DNA of 32,429 bases from Erysipelotrichaceae bacterium (GCA_013334325.1 JAAXXT010000027.1:1-32429), one strand, 5' to 3'. Shown: positions 15,736 to 24,512, numbered from the stretch's first letter. Numbers and translations: made by a program. The notes: a model not told the origin generated them from the letters alone.

Positions 15736-16695
15736 TCATAATCTAAATTGAAAGTAAAACTTATCTACAAAATCGCGGTTTTTCGCCTCTATAAGATCGA
15801 TTTTAAATGAATCGGGAACTATATTTTCTAGTTCCAAATTTCTTTGTTTTAAACGGTCTATATAATCTTGAGTTGTCTTATTATTAGATTTTGAAGAGTT
15901 GTGAGATTTAGAAGTAATAACTAAATTCCATATATCATCGCTATACATAAACGACCAGGGGATGACATGATCTATGCTGATATCATTAGGATCAAGAATA
16001 TCATCAGTATAGAAATCTCTAACTACTCCATCAGGAAACTGTTTAAGTAAAGCATGCTTAAACTTTGATAAACTATTTCTTCTTAACTGTTCGTCAGACA
16101 TACCTTTTACTTTTGAAGCAATTCTTGGTGATTGATTAAACTTCTCAAGTAATTGTGCCCATCTATAGTTCAAGAGTTGAGACAAAACGAAGGCATGATC
16201 TTTTACAATCAGACATTGCTCCTGAGTAAAAGAAACTGTTCTGTTTTCTATATCAAGCACATACAAAATAATGTCTTGTTCATCTATAATAGAGAATCTC
16301 CAAGAAACATCTTGAGTCATAGCTTTACTAATTCTTTCTAGGAACTTTTGATATTGTTTAGGATCTTTCATAAATACAACTTTGGCAATATCAAACCATA
16401 CTGGTAAAGTAGATTGTTCCTTAGTTTGATAGAGTAGGATCATTTCTTCTGTAATCTGTTGAATAACTGGTTTAGTTCTAGCAGGACCTTGATAAAGTTT
16501 AAAGAAATAGGTCTGATTCCAATAGTATTTTAAGAAATGTTCACTGATTTGATCAAAGGTAAAAACTACCTGTTCATTAGTAGAATCTGTTGAGTGACAA
16601 AGTTCAACGAGTGATCTACCCCAAGATAACTTATAACTATTAACGTTACGCATTCCATCAATGACTTTAAGCCATTTCTCTAGATACTCATTCAT
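15736..16695 (-). CDS. HNH endonuclease domain protein
   Basis: This is a 319-residue protein with a long N-terminal helical region (including SWGRSLVELC, 24-33, and a possible nucleic-acid or partner-binding part) and a C-terminal HNH nuclease. The nuclease motif is visible as SIDHVIPWSFM (Asp242-His243), WNLV (Asn257) and SKSHNSSKSN (His265-Asn266), in the spacing of HNH enzymes. It overlaps the pyrophosphohydrolase gene by 8 bases and is the last gene of the mcrB-mcrC operon; 219 bases separate it from the DUF5343 gene. I infer that it is an effector nuclease that adds to, or is controlled by, McrBC. The N-terminal part is not a family I recognise. Confidence 0.75.
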   Translation of the reverse strand: MNEYLEKWLKVIDGMRNVNSYKLSWGRSLVELCHSTDSTNEQVVFTFDQISEHFLKYYWNQTYFFKLYQGPARTKPVIQQITEEMILLYQTKEQSTLPVWFDIAKVVFMKDPKQYQKFLERISKAMTQDVSWRFSIIDEQDIILYVLDIENRTVSFTQEQCLIVKDHAFVLSQLLNYRWAQLLEKFNQSPRIASKVKGMSDEQLRRNSLSKFKHALLKQFPDGVVRDFYTDDILDPNDISIDHVIPWSFMYSDDIWNLVITSKSHNSSKSNNKTTQDYIDRLKQRNLELENIVPDSFKIDLIEAKNRDFVDKFYFQFRL

Positions 16696-17020
16696 GCTTA
16701 TCGTCTACAGAAACTAAAAATAGCTTCTTCTCAAACTTTCCGTTCTTTTCAGCTTTAATTCTCTGAACTTTACTTACTTCAACATCATCAATTCCATAAA
16801 TTTCTTTTAGTTTATCTATGATTTCATGCATGTCTGCAATTTCACCAATTAACTCTTCTCTGGTTGTGGCAGCTAATACCTCAGTCGCTTCTTCAATGAG
16901 CTTTTTCTTTAATTCTAAGTTGAATTGTTCGTCATCTAAAACTGAGACAACGCACGACTTGTGGTCCTTTTCAATAATGGATGGGATATTATCTCGGATG
17001 ATTTTATTGTAAGTGATCAT
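16688..17020 (-). CDS. MazG-like nucleoside triphosphate pyrophosphohydrolase
   Basis: This is a 110-residue all-alpha NTP pyrophosphohydrolase of the short phosphoribosyl-ATP/MazG-like type. Its N-terminus YNKIIRDNIPSIIEKD is characteristic. The metal-binding motif is present as ExxE (Glu44, Glu47 in EEATE) and ExxD (Glu60, Asp63 in GEIADMHE), followed by RIKAEKNGKFEKKLFL. Known relatives hydrolyse NTPs to NMP and pyrophosphate, often as house-cleaning enzymes. Here it sits inside a restriction operon, 11 bases after mcrC (with a GAGGGG ribosome site) and overlapping the HNH gene by 8 bases. It could therefore deplete or alter nucleotides, or remove a signal nucleotide, during defence. That role is inference. 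Confidence 0.85.
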   Translation of the reverse strand: MITYNKIIRDNIPSIIEKDHKSCVVSVLDDEQFNLELKKKLIEEATEVLAATTREELIGEIADMHEIIDKLKEIYGIDDVEVSKVQRIKAEKNGKFEKKLFLVSVDDKHE

Positions 17021-17031
17021 ATTCTTACCCC

Positions 17032-18126
17032 TCAGTTTAGTATACTAAGCATTTCATACCTTATTGTGTTCCAATCACTCGATAAATCTATTGTTTTAAT
17101 CTGTAACGTTGAATCTTTAGTACCGTCTTTGGTGATTGTCTTAATTCTGTAAATTGCATTGATTTCTTCTAAACTATATGGCATCGGATACAATATAACA
17201 CCTCTTATATTCTTATCTGTTTCACACTGATTCATATATGAGAATACTTGATACATATTAGACGAATTGAGTTTCTTTGAAATTGTTTGGTTATCACCGA
17301 ACCCAAATCTCTGTTCTGCATAAAACTTTGTATAGTACTTTGTATCAATAATGAAGACTGTATCTTCATTTTCAACTTTGATATCTATATACATTCCAGG
17401 CAACCATTGCATATCAACCTTCTCGCCTTCTGCTAACCATTCAAGCTTTGATTGATATTTTACAGTTCTGGATCGTGAATTACTATATTCCTTTAAGTAA
17501 AAGCGATAAGCAAATAATTCAAAAAGTGACTCCATTTTATCATCATCATCGAAAACATCGACAAATTTGTATTGTCCAGCTTCTTCGGTAACCATAGACA
17601 CTTGAAATATCAAATGACAGATCTTTATTAGTGGATAGCAATAGAAATTTTTACTATTAAATTCAAATTCAAAACTTTTTTCACTTAAGTCAATAAGGTC
17701 AACACCATTGAAATAAAGTAGAAAATTATTCAAATCTGCTTTCAAATTTACACTTATTTGTTCCATTCTATATAGCATAACTGCCGTAGATTTTATTACC
17801 TGATTAATACTATTGTTAATCTCAAGAATATCATAACTACAATATGCTTTTGCGTTTTTAAATGACAGGTGTGTAAGCGAATTCTTAAAATCCACTTTCC
17901 CTTTCACTCCTTTTATCTCTTCATTAATTGTTTGATATTCCTGATATAAGCCAAACCTTACATATTCTGTTGTGCTCATTAAGAAAAGTGTAGCCAGTAA
18001 ATCTGGAGCTGAGAAATTATTAAGATTATCAATTAGAAGTTCTCCAAACTTCTCTGTCTTATCCCAAACATAACTTAACATATAGAAGATGTTTAGGATA
18101 GGTACCTTTCTTTTCAATTTATCCAT
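17032..18126 (-). CDS. McrC-family restriction nuclease subunit
   Basis: This is the nuclease partner of the McrB-like GTPase/ATPase, 364 residues. The N-terminal part (KRKVPILNIFYMLSYVWD) is the McrB-interacting region typical of McrC proteins. The PD-(D/E)xK core is at about 238-263, with Asp248 in GMYIDIK and the DTK motif Asp261-Lys263 in IIDTKYY. The C-terminus is the expected tail with GVILYPMP. The gene starts one base after the mcrB stop, so the pair is coupled. Known McrBC enzymes translocate DNA after recognising modified bases and cut between sites. Length and motifs are intact, so it should be active. Confidence 0.9.
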   Translation of the reverse strand: MDKLKRKVPILNIFYMLSYVWDKTEKFGELLIDNLNNFSAPDLLATLFLMSTTEYVRFGLYQEYQTINEEIKGVKGKVDFKNSLTHLSFKNAKAYCSYDILEINNSINQVIKSTAVMLYRMEQISVNLKADLNNFLLYFNGVDLIDLSEKSFEFEFNSKNFYCYPLIKICHLIFQVSMVTEEAGQYKFVDVFDDDDKMESLFELFAYRFYLKEYSNSRSRTVKYQSKLEWLAEGEKVDMQWLPGMYIDIKVENEDTVFIIDTKYYTKFYAEQRFGFGDNQTISKKLNSSNMYQVFSYMNQCETDKNIRGVILYPMPYSLEEINAIYRIKTITKDGTKDSTLQIKTIDLSSDWNTIRYEMLSILN

Positions 18127-18127
18127 T

Positions 18128-20554
18128 TTAATTATCGATATTTACTAGTAAAAGTGCTTCACTCACTTTATCCTTATCTGAGAAGAAATATTCGTCCAAT
18201 AATGGCTTAATTTCATACTTAAGTATTTCTTTATATCTTAAAGAATAGTCTTCACAATCTTTAAACTGATCAATAAAATAACTATGACCAATAACAAATC
18301 CTTTACCTATTTTTTGTGTAATGTATTCATTCAGATTAATGTAAGATTTACTCAACTTGTCTACAAATTCTTTTGGTAGTTTACTTTCCTCAACCATATA
18401 ATTAGTAAATTGAGAAGTCCCGAAAGCTGGATCTAAATCAATAAAAGCAAATCTTCTTCTTAATGCATAATCGACCATCGCAAGCGATCTATCAGCAGTA
18501 TTCATTGTCCCGATGATATAGAGATTATCAGGAATATAAAACTTCTCATCATCTTCGCTTGAGTAAGTTAAGCTTAATTTCCAATTATGGAGTCTTTTAT
18601 CACTTTCAATTAGCATCATAATCTCACCAAATATCTTCGAAAGATTACCACGGTTAATCTCATCTATAATAATGCAATACATCTTGGCATTTTCTTTGTT
18701 TACTTCAAAATCTTTACGTGCTCTAGTAACTAGTCTATAAAATAAGCCATCTTTCAACTCGAATGAACCATCGTCAGTAGGTCGGTATCCTTGAATAAAA
18801 TCTTCATATGAATAGGACTGATGAAATTGAACAGTCTCTATATTAGTTTCGTCTTCCTCTTTCATAAGGGCGAACATTAATCTCTTTGCCATAAAAGTTT
18901 TACCAACACCCGGACTACCTTGAAGTATTATATTCTTTTTCCTATCAAGCAAACTTATAATATCCTCGTATTTTTGATCCGAGATAAAAACCTTCTTCAA
19001 AAAAGTTTCCTTAGTGTATTCGTTTTTACTAATAATTATATTAGGATGAATAAGCTTCTCGAGCTTATTAGCATAACCTTCATATTTAGATATGTTAGTT
19101 AATTGTTTAAGGACAAATGCACCTTCAGTAACAGTGCTTAAATCCCACATTCCTTTATCGACCCATTCAACATCTCGATAACTAGCATAATCTCCTTTAT
19201 CTGGATCATATTTATATAGTGAACGAACTACTCCTTTTCCAATCAGAGTTGTTTTCCCGCGCTTAGCAAAAACAATGTCCCCAATCTTCATCTCATTAGC
19301 AAACTGCCAGTTGGCTAAAATCAGATTTTTTAATGAGGAATCTGGATCAAATCCTCCTTTTAGTCTTAAAACTTCTTTAACTTCTGATTTACTTGAGAAC
19401 TCACCTAAATCACCAATATCGCTATTTATAGATATAATATTTAGCTTACTATATTCATCCCAATCAGCCCCACCATTCATCCCTGGCGTGTAGACCCAAT
19501 ATTCAATAGACTCATCGTTTTCTTGTTCTGGTTTGTTAGACTCTAAATATTTCCATAAAGAGTGACCCAAGTACCCGGTTGAGAATACCTCATTTTTGTC
19601 AAATTGAGCTCTCAATTTAGTATTTAGAGTATAAGAAAGTTGTTCTGAAGGTAATGTATCGTCAAAACTAAATTTGAATAGTCTGAGCAACTGAATTAAT
19701 CTAGGTCTTGAAGCAATATTTATCACTTTTTCCGGATAATATAAAAACAATAGTTTCGTGAGAACCATTGAAGTTCCCTTCAAAAAAGGATATTTTGAAA
19801 ATGTATAGAATGTTGTTTTCGTGGTCCCAAACTCCGTAATAAAGTCGCAAAGTTGCTTTCTAAATTCAGTCCAAAAAACACCTACATCGTCAATAACTCC
19901 ATCTCTTCCAACATATTGATTATCTACTGTGGCATAGATTCCAAATTTCTTTGATGTGCTTCCACCAATGCTTAAGCCTACAGTTTTATAAACCCCAAAC
20001 TCCAATTTATGAGATAAAGAATTTTTATAATTAGGCGTACCTAAACAATACTCTTCAAGAGTCAATGTTCTCAATCTCTCTATTGGGTATTCCTTTTTAA
20101 AACTTTCAATGCCTTGATTAAATTGTGAAAGATATTGGATATTTTCAATATCTTGTTTATTTGCTTCATAAAAATTTTTGAAATCATTTAAGTCAAATGA
20201 ATCATATTGCTCTAAACTACTCATGAATTCACCAACTGTTACCCCATCCTCATCAGCCCACTCGGTTTTACCATTCATCTCACGGCCACCTGCTATAGAC
20301 GCAGCCGCAGAAGGAGAAGATAGTTCAACATCCCTTGTCAACAGATGATTCTCATCAATTGAGTCAGTTGATAATTCAATCGATTTACGATAGTAGCTAT
20401 TGTTATCCTTGATAAATGTTGGATTTGGTGTATTAATGTAAGATTCTTTCTCAAGAATAAACTTTCCATCAGAAACTCTCATTGTAGATGTTGTATTCAT
20501 ATTGTTCTTAAGATAAAATACACGGCCCAATGTTACTAGTTCTTTCTTTGACAT
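18128..20554 (-). CDS. McrB-like AAA+ motor with DUF4357 and EVE-type reader domains
   Basis: This is an 808-residue modification-dependent restriction motor. Domains in order: a DUF4357-type segment (about 75-112; SSPSAAASIAGG then NGKTEWADEDG); a middle region shared with other McrB-type proteins (about 160-340); an EVE-like modified-base-binding domain (about 351-470; EYWVYTPGMNGGADWDEY, NWQF, GDIVFAKRG, GKGVV); and the McrB AAA+ domain (about 530-800). The motor motifs are Walker A GSPGVGKT (546-553), Walker B IIIDEINRG (628-636), the McrB signature MNTADRS (684-690) and arginine-rich ALRRRF (697-702). The ribosome site AGAAGG precedes the ATG. It is first in the operon with mcrC, a pyrophosphohydrolase and an HNH nuclease; a possible -10 (TATAAT, minus strand, 20592-20597) lies upstream. 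The family is secure; the combination of readers is uncommon. Confidence 0.9.
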   Translation of the reverse strand: MSKKELVTLGRVFYLKNNMNTTSTMRVSDGKFILEKESYINTPNPTFIKDNNSYYRKSIELSTDSIDENHLLTRDVELSSPSAAASIAGGREMNGKTEWADEDGVTVGEFMSSLEQYDSFDLNDFKNFYEANKQDIENIQYLSQFNQGIESFKKEYPIERLRTLTLEEYCLGTPNYKNSLSHKLEFGVYKTVGLSIGGSTSKKFGIYATVDNQYVGRDGVIDDVGVFWTEFRKQLCDFITEFGTTKTTFYTFSKYPFLKGTSMVLTKLLFLYYPEKVINIASRPRLIQLLRLFKFSFDDTLPSEQLSYTLNTKLRAQFDKNEVFSTGYLGHSLWKYLESNKPEQENDESIEYWVYTPGMNGGADWDEYSKLNIISINSDIGDLGEFSSKSEVKEVLRLKGGFDPDSSLKNLILANWQFANEMKIGDIVFAKRGKTTLIGKGVVRSLYKYDPDKGDYASYRDVEWVDKGMWDLSTVTEGAFVLKQLTNISKYEGYANKLEKLIHPNIIISKNEYTKETFLKKVFISDQKYEDIISLLDRKKNIILQGSPGVGKTFMAKRLMFALMKEEDETNIETVQFHQSYSYEDFIQGYRPTDDGSFELKDGLFYRLVTRARKDFEVNKENAKMYCIIIDEINRGNLSKIFGEIMMLIESDKRLHNWKLSLTYSSEDDEKFYIPDNLYIIGTMNTADRSLAMVDYALRRRFAFIDLDPAFGTSQFTNYMVEESKLPKEFVDKLSKSYINLNEYITQKIGKGFVIGHSYFIDQFKDCEDYSLRYKEILKYEIKPLLDEYFFSDKDKVSEALLLVNIDN

Positions 20555-20639
20555 ATTTTCCTTCTTTCTCGATTTTTATAAACTAACGAAGATTATAATT
20601 ATTCTTATTTTTAATATAGCACTTAATAAGGAAACAATT

Positions 20640-21443
20640 TTAGATATCTACTCTATTAGTATTCACAATTGAAATAATCCACCTTTCAATCTCATCATCA
20701 CTTTCCAATACGAATTCTTGGCCTATCATTGCTGACTGAAAATAATCTTTCTTCTGACTTGTTTCACTATGATAGGAAATGTCTTTTCCTTTAAAACAAG
20801 AAGGTAACTCCCACTTTGATCGAGAATAACCTCTTTTGGTTAAGTTTATTTCTTCAGAAAATCTAAAAACTCCATATCCTGGGTGTGATGTATTTAGTAG
20901 TTTCTCTGAAGCCACATATATAGTATTGTGGTCATCTTCACCATAATCAGCGTGCGGATGCCATTTGACTTTCTGCATATCATTCGTTGAAGTAAGAATC
21001 TCTCCAATTTGTAGATAACCAAAAAAAGCATGAATATCCTGGGCACCCTTCTTATACTTTATTACATTTAGTAATCCTTCAGTTTCTTTAAACCATCCAA
21101 AGAATAGGAAGATATCACCAATAGAAATTCCTTTATTTTGTAAATGAAGTTGAGCCACACTCTCTTGACCAAAACAAGCTCTCCAATTCTTTGGTCTTCC
21201 TTTTATTGACATGTAAATGTCTGGATCAAGATGACATTTATCATTAAAATTTGATTTTTCATGGTTTAGTTTAATGAGTAAATCCGAATATGATATTTTT
21301 TCTACGGTAAGATCAGAGTATTTCGTTTTATCATCATTGGGAATTGGAATAGAAAGCATAGTCTTATTCTGTAGGATAGGACTTGGTATATTACTGTTAC
21401 TTGAATCAAGACCCTTTCTACTAATAATTATTTTCTTTGCCAT
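20640..21443 (-). CDS. Nmad3-domain protein (putative nucleotide-modification-associated)
   Basis: This is a 267-residue protein matching Nucleotide modification associated domain 3. Key segments are IISRKGLDSS (6-15), PSPI (20-23), LSIPIP (30-35), HLDPD (71-75), the FGQESVAQLHLQNKG region, FLFFGWF (112-118) and HAFFGYLQIGE. Nmad domains were proposed from comparative genomics to take part in DNA base modification or its handling; no reaction is proven for this family to my knowledge. It is on the same strand as, and 85 bases upstream of, the mcrB-like gene, and diverges from the NERD-helicase gene. It could modify or sense bases that the EVE-type reader detects. It may be part of the operon or a separate unit. 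Confidence 0.8.
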   Translation of the reverse strand: MAKKIIISRKGLDSSNSNIPSPILQNKTMLSIPIPNDDKTKYSDLTVEKISYSDLLIKLNHEKSNFNDKCHLDPDIYMSIKGRPKNWRACFGQESVAQLHLQNKGISIGDIFLFFGWFKETEGLLNVIKYKKGAQDIHAFFGYLQIGEILTSTNDMQKVKWHPHADYGEDDHNTIYVASEKLLNTSHPGYGVFRFSEEINLTKRGYSRSKWELPSCFKGKDISYHSETSQKKDYFQSAMIGQEFVLESDDEIERWIISIVNTNRVDI

Positions 21444-21637
21444 ATATTATAGTTCCCATTTTCCTGTTTTTTATGCTGTAATTCCAAGGTTTAAACTTTT
21501 ATAAATATCATTCAGCTATACTTCTATTCGTGGTTTCACCAATATTCTAATTGATTTTTCATACATTAACTACTGATATTTGATTTGTTATGAATACTTC
21601 AATTCAAATGAGCTAATAACCGTACACCTATCTCGTG

Positions 21638-21643
21638 TATAAT
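21638..21643 (+). promoter_or_regulatory. -10 element giving a near-leaderless NERD-helicase mRNA
   Basis: A perfect TATAAT lies 6 bases before the ATG at 21650, so transcription would start at or next to the start codon. No ribosome site is visible and no good -35 is present at 17 bases. A leaderless or activator-dependent transcript is possible. Confidence 0.45.
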
Positions 21644-21649
21644 CAAATT

Positions 21650-23308
21650 ATGCCCACAATGTATCCTGATTCTCTTCCTAAACCTTTAGAAGAGTACTTA
21701 AGAGGAGAAGCTAAAGTGTTTGAAGCTTTTAAGAACCAGTTAAGCAAAGACTGGATTGTTTATCATGGGGTAAACTGGCATATTCCATCAGATAGAAACA
21801 ATAGACAAAGAGACGCTGAAACTGACTTTATATTGACTCATCCCCAATATGGGATCTTAGTTATAGAAGTTAAAGGAGGTGTTCAGATACGTTATTCATC
21901 TGAACACAATCAATGGTTAAGTACCGACTATAACCTTGAAGTTCATGAGATCAATGATCCTTATCTACAAGCTAAACAAAACAAATATAACGTCATCAAT
22001 AAACTACTGACTATTCCTGAGTTTAATCACTTTGATAAACAATCCATTGATAATAAAATCAGTATTGGTTATGCGGTTATCTTTCCTGATGCAACTATGA
22101 TCAACGGGATTCTTCCTGTAGAAGCTGTCACTGAGATAACGTTAACCAGTAATCATTTGAGTCAATTAGAAAATCATATGATTGCCTTATGTACTTACTA
22201 TAGTAACGGCAAACAACACAGTTCAGCTTTAGCTCTACAAGCTCATGTAAATCTAAGAGGTTTATTAGCTCCTTCATTTACAATAGAAAGATCCTTAACC
22301 ACTTGGTTCGATGATGAAGAAAAAAGAATCATTGAACTTACTGATGAACAATACAACTTGCTTAATTATATAAGATTCGTAAAGAAAGCTAGTATCTATG
22401 GCTGTGCTGGTAGTGGTAAGACATTGATCGCTATTCGTAAAGCTGAACTTTTAAGTCAAGAGAACCAAAGTGTATTACTAGTTTGTTTCAACAACATTCT
22501 AGGTAAACATTTAGAACATCATTTTAGAAAAGACGAGAATGTGGTCGCTGGTAGTTTCTATTCAGTTCTATCAAGTGAATTGGGAATAGAAATCCCTTAT
22601 GACAATGACGACTTCATTAAGGAAAAAGTAACAGAGATCAATCCTGGACTATTCGATGCGATCTTAATCGATGAAGCTCAAGACTTCTCCACCTCTCAAC
22701 TTGAAATTCTAAAGCTACTTCATAAACAAGATGGCTTACTCTACTACTTCTGGGATGATAATCAACAAGTCATGAAGAGAGACGTGAATGTAATCTTTGA
22801 TAAAGATGCATTCCCTATTGTTTTATCTACAAATCATCGAAACACAGCCAAGATCTTTGAACTGGTTAAACAACACTTTCATAAAGACATTGAACTCACT
22901 CATAAAGGTGTTTTAGGTCGTGATGTAGAGGTTTTGGAACCATATAAACATAAGAACGCAACGATACTCTTTGTTCGTTTAAGAGAGAATCTGAAGCGTT
23001 TGATTGAAGTTGAGAAGATTGATCCAAAAGATATCGTTATTCTTACTTTCAAATCTAAAACAAAGTCACACTTAAGTAATTTTAGTTGCGAATATCCATT
23101 GTGTTTATTTAGTGATGATCCAAAGCCAAATGGCGTAAGAGTTGAAACTGCTAGAAGGTTTAAAGGTATGGAATCAAAAGTAGTCATCGTCACTGAAATG
23201 GATGATGAAAGAAGCTTAAAATATCCAATGATGTTTGATGATATGTGTTATGTTTCTTTCTCTAGAGCTGTTCACCACTTGATCATATTGCCCCCAGAGA
23301 ATAATTAA
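21650..23308 (+). CDS. NERD-domain nuclease / UvrD-like superfamily 1 helicase
   Basis: This is a 552-residue protein with an N-terminal NERD nuclease-like domain (about 10-120; PD-(D/E)xK-type residues in RDAETDFIL and VIEVKGG) and a superfamily 1 helicase. Helicase motifs are Walker A GCAGSGKT (about 251-258), Walker B ILIDEAQDFS, motif III/IV STNHRNTAKIF, motif V ARRFKGMESKVV and motif VI YVSFSRAVHHL. The GTG at 21635 is in frame but overlaps the -10 element, so the ATG at 21650 (or 21659) is preferred. Such proteins occur widely in defence islands and can act as stand-alone antiphage genes. The FRG-domain gene follows after 22 bases, so the two form an operon. The nuclease residues appear intact. 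Confidence 0.88.
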   Translation: MPTMYPDSLPKPLEEYLRGEAKVFEAFKNQLSKDWIVYHGVNWHIPSDRNNRQRDAETDFILTHPQYGILVIEVKGGVQIRYSSEHNQWLSTDYNLEVHEINDPYLQAKQNKYNVINKLLTIPEFNHFDKQSIDNKISIGYAVIFPDATMINGILPVEAVTEITLTSNHLSQLENHMIALCTYYSNGKQHSSALALQAHVNLRGLLAPSFTIERSLTTWFDDEEKRIIELTDEQYNLLNYIRFVKKASIYGCAGSGKTLIAIRKAELLSQENQSVLLVCFNNILGKHLEHHFRKDENVVAGSFYSVLSSELGIEIPYDNDDFIKEKVTEINPGLFDAILIDEAQDFSTSQLEILKLLHKQDGLLYYFWDDNQQVMKRDVNVIFDKDAFPIVLSTNHRNTAKIFELVKQHFHKDIELTHKGVLGRDVEVLEPYKHKNATILFVRLRENLKRLIEVEKIDPKDIVILTFKSKTKSHLSNFSCEYPLCLFSDDPKPNGVRVETARRFKGMESKVVIVTEMDDERSLKYPMMFDDMCYVSFSRAVHHLIILPPENN

Positions 23309-23330
23309 GGAATTTAAAGGAGAACTACAT

Positions 23331-24452
23331 ATGGAAACACTTATCAAACAATTAACCAGAGCAAGAAAATTTCTTACCGATGATGACGATTATTCTATTA
23401 TTTACTCTATAACTGATAAACAACTTATAAAGAGGTATTTCCTAAATTACAAAAAAATAATCATTGATGATTGCATAAACGCTATGAGAAGTTATGCAGA
23501 ATATAAATCATCGTACAAACCGAAGGATAGTGAATATCCAAACACAGATTATTATTATAAAATTGTACTCGAAATTGAAATAAACGACTCAAGTGAAGAT
23601 GATATAAAGAATATGATATTTTTGCATTCTCTATTTAGAATAAAAAGAATGAGTAAATCAAAAGAGATTGTAATTAACAGTTATGATGATGTCATCAGGA
23701 TTTTCGAAAATCAAACTCCTCAGAAATGGTATCGTGGGCATTCTGACTCAAGTTGGCAACTTCTACCGAGTTTCTTTCGTGATATTCAGGAAAAGCAAAT
23801 TGAGTTTAATTACAATCTATTGGTAGATGATTATAAAAAAAAGAAAATCTTAGAAAAGATGAATACCATTATGAATGCGAACAAGATTGATTATCGTTTC
23901 TTTTCCTACGTTCAGCATTCACTAGGATATGGACCCTTTTTAGACTTTTCAAAATCACCACAAGTAGCCTTCTCTTTTACTTTATCAAATAGAGAGAATG
24001 TTTCGTTATTCTTTCATAAACCGTCTTGTCTTTATGAACTTGACACAACTAATTTGCCAATTATTCATTCTAGAAGTGACATTAATAGAAGATTGAAAAA
24101 ATTGAATATTTCCGTGTTTAAAAGTAAGGCTAGTATAGAACAAATTATTAAATCTAGTATGTGGGAGAATCTCTTAAATAATACTCTAGAGTCTGAAATA
24201 TTCCTTTGTGACTACCAATCTAATGATCGAATGAGATATCAAAAAGGTGCATTTGTACTATTTAATAATGTTCTCATTATCGGAAATAGAATGTTAATGT
24301 CTTTCAAAAAACAAGATATTCTAAACCAAAGTCTTACTAAATATATTTTCCCCGAAGATATTCATTTAACTCTTTACCATTCTTTCCTTGACAAATACCC
24401 TCAGTATCACATTAGATTTTTAATGGACCCATACAGCTATATGAGAGAGTAA
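23331..24452 (+). CDS. FRG-domain protein
   Basis: This is a 373-residue protein with an FRG domain. The defining pattern is WYRGHSDSSWQLLPSFFR (133-150), followed by QHSLGYGPFLDFSKSPQVAFSF, the equivalent of the family's QHyG...LLDwT...ALyFA segment. The N-terminal 115 residues are charged, helical and unrecognised. The AAAGGAG ribosome site is well placed. It is translated 22 bases after the NERD-helicase gene. FRG domains are found in phage-defence loci and toxin-like contexts; their biochemical activity is not established. It is probably the effector or sensor partner of the NERD-helicase. Base composition is more AT-rich than in the flanking housekeeping genes, in line with horizontal transfer. 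Confidence 0.8.
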   Translation: METLIKQLTRARKFLTDDDDYSIIYSITDKQLIKRYFLNYKKIIIDDCINAMRSYAEYKSSYKPKDSEYPNTDYYYKIVLEIEINDSSEDDIKNMIFLHSLFRIKRMSKSKEIVINSYDDVIRIFENQTPQKWYRGHSDSSWQLLPSFFRDIQEKQIEFNYNLLVDDYKKKKILEKMNTIMNANKIDYRFFSYVQHSLGYGPFLDFSKSPQVAFSFTLSNRENVSLFFHKPSCLYELDTTNLPIIHSRSDINRRLKKLNISVFKSKASIEQIIKSSMWENLLNNTLESEIFLCDYQSNDRMRYQKGAFVLFNNVLIIGNRMLMSFKKQDILNQSLTKYIFPEDIHLTLYHSFLDKYPQYHIRFLMDPYSYMRE

Positions 24453-24512
24453 ATTATCAAAACTATAATCATATACTTACACTTTATAGTTCGTTTTATA
24501 ATTTAACATTCA

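Noticed and set aside
14277-24452. Search for attachment-site repeats or an integrase bounding the defence island
   Set aside because: No direct repeat, tRNA or recombinase gene was found by eye at either border; a computed repeat search would be needed to settle it.
24461-24491. AACTATA / TATAGTT inverted repeat after the FRG gene
   Set aside because: A 7-bp AT-only stem with a 17-base loop is too weak to call a terminator.
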